Positions 59,193-64,000 of a stretch of 64,000 bases of DNA are shown one piece after another. The position numbers and the translations under genes are program-made. Positions within the stretch are counted from its first letter, which is position 1. Each line of letters starts with the position of its first letter. The stretch is from assembly GCA_004369045.1 (NCBI GenBank), contig ML213533.1, positions 171,723 through 235,722 of the forward strand, given 5' to 3'. This DNA comes from Heliocybe sulcata. Taxonomy: Eukaryota > Basidiomycota > Agaricomycetes > Gloeophyllales > Gloeophyllaceae. The notes under the pieces were generated by a model, which did not search any database, was not told where the DNA came from, and worked only from the letters and a program-made list of their open reading frames with translations.

Positions 59193-59743
59193 ACCCAATA
59201 TCTTCCCGTGAAAGGAATGGGGAGGTCAGCGCCGTCTGGGGAAGCTGTTTCATGAGTTCAGAGCTCGCAGTGAACAGTTCGAGCGTAAGGATCAAACGAC
59301 AACGTCCAGCACCGCTATCAGGCTTTAGACATTTGCTATTTCCGTCTGGAGAAAAGAAGTAAACTGTCCAACAAGAATGCGCACGTCCGCACCAGAACTT
59401 TCCGGTCTCCCCGGGGAACGGGCAAGGTATTGTTTTAGAAGAATAGTCCGCAATGAGAAAAAGACATTGCACTGTCATGCTGACGTCCGAAATATATCCT
59501 GCCTTCAACCAAAGTAATGGTTACAAAATAGTCATAGCACTGAACCGTATGCAAGATGATATATCATATGAGATATCACAGGTGACTCACGTTGCCGCCG
59601 TACCAGCTTGTCTTGACTCCAAAGCTACTAGTCAATCATGACCAGCTTCTTCAAATAATCCGCCGCCTCCTGCTTCATGGACGCATCGACGCTTGGATTC
59701 GACAGGAGATACGTGGCGAGCGCTGCCCGCTGCTTCGCCTTCG
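58440..59743. repeat. Segmental duplication, copy B
   Basis: Same orientation as 42495-43885. It is bounded on the left by FunK1 3' flank and on the right by a reversed FunK1 fragment. Confidence 0.85.
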
Positions 59744-59750
59744 TTCGTAC
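59630..59750 (-). pseudogene. 3' terminal fragment of the SANT-like gene
   Basis: On the minus strand: ALATYLLSNPSVDASMKQEA then ADYLKKLVMID, matching the end of the protein at 43767-45267 (TDLLSNPTVDASVKQAA, DYLKRLFMTDQ). It was carried along by the segmental duplication and has no upstream exons. Confidence 0.85.
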
Positions 59751-59756
59751 GCAGCT

Positions 59757-60141
59757 GACCATCTGATGTACTTGATATTTCCTCCAAACACGTCCGTTTC
59801 TTCTTGGGAACAAGCACTTCTTGCCTGTCCGCGATCGTACGGCTCCATGCCGAACTGGTGTATGCGTCCACGAACAGTTGGATAATCACCTCGGAAGTCA
59901 AGAGCTTCCCCGCTTCCGGCTTCACAATTAAACGGTACCTCGCGCTGTTCGCGGGATTATTGTACATGTCCCAATCATGGAAGAGGGCGCGGAGGGATTT
60001 CACCAGATCATTTAGCGGAGTCGCTGGAGGACCAAAAATAATCGGCGGTCCCCCGATGAGAGTGTCTGGTAGACTTGCTAGCGACGTCTCCTCAATGAAA
60101 CCGAGTAGGCGAGCAACGGGTTTCATAGGGAGACTTGTCAA
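59757..60141 (-). pseudogene. FunK1-type kinase C-terminal fragment, copy e
   Basis: On the minus strand: DTLIGGPPIIFGPPATPLND then LVKSLRALFHDWDMYNNP and LTSEVIIQLFVDAYTSSAW, IADRQEVLVPKKK. It matches the C-terminal halves of copies a-d, but the catalytic-loop exon and the 3' end are missing. The 3' end is fused directly to the SANT-like tail fragment. Confidence 0.75.
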
Positions 60142-60316
60142 GTCTTCCGATAGACTTGGCAGAAGTTATCTGGAGCTACGTGTGTCTGGTTTCGGCAGTC
60201 CCCATTAGGTACCGCTATCCTAGAATGGCATACAGTGTAGATCCAGCGATCTCACTTGAGTGCGCGAACGCCTAAGTCCTATTTCTCGCTCTTACCAGTA
60301 GCCACTGTCCTGCGAC

Positions 60317-63028
60317 ATGCAGCACGTCTTCAGAGTCGATTTGGCCGACAACCCGTCTCCCTCGCAGACCGATGACATGCCTCTCAGGCGTCTACCCGAG
60401 CTGAATGGAATCTCCGAGCCTTTCGACATTGAGCTATTGTCGACTCGCGGGGAGCGCTACGAGACATCTATCGACCGACAGGCTTCTTCTGTGCTCAAAT
60501 ATCACTCTTATACTGGTCCTAATCACTCTATCTTTCAACATGTCTCATTTTCAGCTCCCGCTGCACCCCGTCCTCTGTTTGACAGCCCGGATTCTGCATC
60601 TTCTACAGGGTCTTGGCCAGCAACTCCAGCTCCAGGAACTTCGATGTCTAGTGGTGGTCAACTTGGTGTTTTCCCTCTCAGCGGCTATCACCAGGTCTCG
60701 GAACCGAATCATTCAATGTACAACTTTTCTGGGTATGGCGGAAACCCGGGAAGTTGCTGGTCTGAGCCGGCTCCTGGTGTGCTGGGCAGCCCTATAGCTT
60801 TACGGGATGAACGCTCCGGCTCCCCGATGGAAGTAGAACAAGACCACAATATAGATAGCCCCGCGGATTTTAGCTCGGCCTCTGACTCAATGCAACACCA
60901 ACATGAAAATCGGGAATCTGCTGAATCTCGCGCGGACGTCTCGATGAGCCCCGGTGACTCTGGCAACGAAATTTTACATGACCTTGCTAGTTCTGGCTCC
61001 GAGGCGACCTCATTCGAACAGCCCCGAGCACCGTCGCCCGTGCCCGAGAACAATGTCGCTACTGCCGTGCCGACTCCAGTGAGACAGCAAGGTGCTCGCA
61101 AAGAGGGTGAACTATGCTTTGTTTCTCCTGCTAAGTCAAAGCGATCGACAAAGCGGGATAGACTCACGCCCGAACAGTGCCTCGCTCGCGCACTGAACGG
61201 CATTAAGGATGCTGGGTTCCATTCCTTCGGCGACTTCATGGCAACATTCCTCGATAACGATGCTGGCTATAACTCCGAGCCTATAGTTTATCAAACTCTT
61301 TCAGCATGGCTGTCTGGCAGAAATGTCCTCGGGCGCCGGCCTGCAGATATTCTAGGATGTATTCACGAGCACCCCAAAAGTGTCAAGAACCGCAATGAGG
61401 ATCAGGCAGATATCCACTCTGTCATGCCGGACTATTCTTCTAATCTCATGGATATCGATGACGACTCCTGGGAGGATGCTCCTACTGGCAAATCTCGTAC
61501 TATGGCTACTGTCGGCGCTCGAGCTGCACTTGACCAATGGGCTGTCAAGCGGATGCTCGAGCTGATAGATACAGAAGCTGATCGGCTCACACGAGTCCCC
61601 ATATTTCGCTCACGCAAGAAATGGGGGTGGGACTTCCTCGCTTGCTTCTCCTTTGACCAAATCCGCAAAGAAATGAAGGAAGTCGGTCCCGTAACATGGT
61701 CTTGCTTCACAACGCTTGCTGTAGGGTACAATCAACGTGAAAATCTGGCTGATTGGCGCGGGTCCATTGCGAAGAAGGTCCGTGACTTGCAATACAATGT
61801 GAGTTACACATCGGATGTCGAAGAACAGGCCGAGAACGAAGACAGTGTTCTCGAGTTAAAAGGGTTGCAGAGACGTGATCCATGGCTGGTAAAATCACAG
61901 TTTTCCGTGTGTATGTGCGCGCTGATAGATATCTCTGAAGGCCTGCGCGTTTTCGATCCTCATGCTCTTGAACTTCTGAAACCACTACGTGTCATTCATT
62001 CCAAATGTGATTGCCATTTTCCTCTTCACCTGCAATGCAAATCTCCTTATTTATCGTGTCCTTGGCCGTATTGGTCTCTCTGTCTCATACGAAACCGTTC
62101 TCAAGCGACTTCACGCACTCGGACAGGATGCTGCAAAATCCGTCAAACAGCTTGGTGTCTCTGTTGCCTCCAAGACGAGCCCAGTGGTCATCCTCTTCGA
62201 TAACATCAATAAGCAGTACAGGACTTCCCATCAGACCTTAGCAACCAAGGACGAGATGAGGAGCGGAACAGCCTCGACCTTGGTAATGATGGAAGATGTC
62301 CCGGAGGACGCCTTAAACCCAAAGCAGCTGCAAGAGAACATCCAGAAGAAAGAACGTAAGAACTTAACTGTTGGCAAGCTTATGGATGACATTGACCGGG
62401 AACATATGGATAACGTCGGCATCGCCAACATCCTACAAGTCTGGACGAAGTATGTATCATTTTTGAAGGTGCACCAACCTGCCGTGCGAAATCTCTTCGC
62501 TGGACCACTTGCAAAGAATCGCCTGCCGCTTCGGCGCTCTGAAGTAGTGCCCTTGCAAACTTCTGGCATTGACGAGTCAACCACCTCTGGGTGCCTTGAT
62601 GTGCTCCGTGACATTACACAGTCGCAGATGGGCATGAAGGATGACGACTTCGAGGCGCTTTTAATCCCTATTGCTGGGGATCAACTGACGATTGACCGCC
62701 TCCGGAATGGCAAGCTGTACACAGCGAAAGAAACAAGTAACTATTCAGGCCATCGATGGGTGCTACCTTTCATCCAGCTCTGGCACATGAAGTGGGCGTT
62801 CCTTCGAGTCCTGTTCTCTGCACACTGGCCAAAACAAGCTAAGGATTCCTGTTCACTACGCAAGGACTGCGAGGATATCAGTCGCTTCAAGCTCAACCCG
62901 ACGAAGTGTGACTTCTATCCTCACCACAATGCTGTGATGGATACATTCGAGGCAACACTTCTAGGCATTTTATGGTATGCTCAATTTGGTGACCATATAT
63001 TGACTACTGATCTCGACGCAAGTCACGA
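60317..63028 (+). pseudogene. DUF6589 element gene, interrupted by a repeat
   Basis: Large gene of the DUF6589 family, abundant in Agaricomycetes and probably transposon-borne. The ATG at 60317 opens MQHVFRVDLADNPSPSQTDD. A long Ser/Pro-rich N-terminus follows, then KRDRLTPEQCLARALNGIKD and a conserved core: ALDQWAVKRMLELIDTEADR, NLADWRGSIAKKVRDLQYN; after an intron or shift near 61800-62000, NVIAIFLFTCNANLLIYRVL and GLSVSYETVLKRLHALGQDA. VVILFDNINKQYRTSHQT and IPIAGDQLTIDRLRNGK resemble the first two acidic positions of an RNase H-fold transposase. After HHNAVMDTFEATLLGILWYA the sequence runs at 63029 into the LTR-like repeat, so the C-terminal part is lost within this window. The transposase role is inference. 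Confidence 0.7.
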
Positions 63029-64000
63029 TGATACGGCCGATCAGGGTTCTGCGCTCCGAAAACGCGTTTTAGGGTCGTTTCGTGATCGCGGCGACGTTGC
63101 GACTCTATTGCACGTTCGCTCGCCGCTGATAGCTCCTTGGAAGGCGAGCGACGACTATACTGGCGACCCCGACTATTCACTCTGGCGGCGAGCTCGCGAC
63201 TCTATTCCCCGCAGCGCGGCGACACTCACTCTATTCAGCGGGACTCAATGCAAACCGATCTATTCTGGTCTCGGGGACTATTCTTGGACTCGGCCACAAC
63301 GACGCGTAAGCCTCGGCCTCCGGATCTATCCGATCGAGTCACCGGCAACTCGGCACAACACAGTCCGGTCGGTCCCGAGGAGTCTAGGCCATCGAGTCAT
63401 TCTAGATCGGCCATCCCACTCAATGTCCCGCCTGTCGTTCCCATCATCGCCTTCGCCGCCCGTCGGGTCACATGCTCAGGGCGCCCATACGCATCAACTC
63501 ACCGCCTCCATCATCGGTTTCGGCTCCCTCCGCGCGACGCATCACTCGCCCGACCCACTACCCCTTTTGGCACAGCCGCGCCGCCCTTCGGCAACTACGC
63601 CCGCCACTCAAGTTACTGTGGCACAGCCGCGTCGACGCAAGGTCTCGTATGGCGTGGCGCGAGGACAAGACTCGTCGCGCGTTTCAAGCTAGGCTACGAG
63701 CGTACTCATGCAGGCACCGCACCGCGCGGAAACGATAGGATTGGTAGGAAAGTTAGGTACAGGGCAGTTGGGGCGGTGCGCGCCTTGTGGACGAGCGCGC
63801 GACACAGGAGATGGTTTGCGGGAGACGGTTTTCTCTTCATGTGCGACTGCGAGTAGTGTAGCGGCGACGTTTGTACTTAAACCCTTTCTCTTTGTATCGA
63901 AAATGCAAGTTATCCTCACCCTTCATATCTCGTTCTCGGCGCAAGAGTTTCCTCCAGAGTATAAGGCTTTTGACGGTCTTCCGACTTCAACCAGAGTCTG
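63029..64000 (+). mobile_element. LTR-like repeat, copy 2 (runs off the window end)
   Basis: Begins TGATACGGCCGATCAGGG and matches inverted 13337-14332 throughout, including 63170-63470, which corresponds to the N gap. A TATA-like GTATAAGG lies at 63959-63966. Several long open frames cross it (for example 63137-63856), but differences between the two copies change amino acids about equally in two frames, so these do not look protein-coding. Inserted in the DUF6589 gene; the far end lies outside the window. Confidence 0.7.

Noticed and set aside
63137-63856. 239-codon open frame within the LTR-like repeat, also present inverted at 13481-14275
   Set aside because: Two or three frames are open at once, and substitutions between the copies alter amino acids about equally in the two frames I compared (roughly 9 of 126 and 9 of 88). 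That points to non-coding repeat DNA with few stops.

Overview
The window is eukaryotic and looks like a basidiomycete fungus, most likely an Agaricomycete. Genes are broken by many short GT-AG introns of about 45-90 bases. Gene families typical of these fungi recur: F-box/leucine-rich proteins, a DUF6534 membrane protein, FunK1-type kinase fragments and a DUF6589 element gene. There is no sign of operons, CRISPR or bacterial regulation. No rRNA or tRNA gene was recognised. One assembly gap (325 N) lies at 13867-14191. All assignments come from reading the sequence and recalling protein families; no database search was run.

Layout. 1-9.8 kb: the 3' part of a YOR1-like ABCC transporter (+), a cytochrome b5/acyl-CoA dehydrogenase fusion (-) with three consecutive microexons, and an F-box-like gene (+). 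9.8-15.5 kb: a long non-coding stretch, then a trypsin-like protease gene split by a repeat with LTR-like ends. 15.5-25.7 kb: a non-coding stretch, a secreted type-B carboxylesterase (+), a CaiB/AMACR-type CoA-transferase/racemase (-), a doubtful hypothetical gene and a DUF6534 seven-helix protein (+). 26-36.7 kb: two F-box-like paralogues, an ankyrin-repeat protein and the mRNA export factor Mex67, all on the minus strand. 38-49.6 kb: an AT-hook/SANT-like protein (+), an apparent Copia-gag plus dsRBD-like fusion (-), a dsRBD-like gene (-), a SANT-like coiled-coil protein (-) and the HOPS subunit Vps39/Vam6 (-).

50.5-64 kb is a young, rearranged block. It holds five copies or pieces of a FunK1 C-lobe gene in both orientations, each with a different lesion. 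It also holds a broken Rix7/NVL AAA-ATPase fragment and a second, damaged copy of the dsRBD-like gene together with the tail of its 43 kb neighbour (an about 1.3 kb segmental duplication). A DUF6589 element gene follows, and it is interrupted by a second, inverted copy of the repeat that splits the protease gene at 12.8 kb. This second copy supplies the sequence hidden by the N gap.

The housekeeping genes (transport, fatty-acid oxidation, mRNA export, vacuole fusion) are conserved and apparently intact. The protease, FunK1, DUF6589, Rix7 and dsRBD-like loci show active turnover. The most unusual candidate is the open gag/dsRBD-like chimera at 40.7-42.1 kb.
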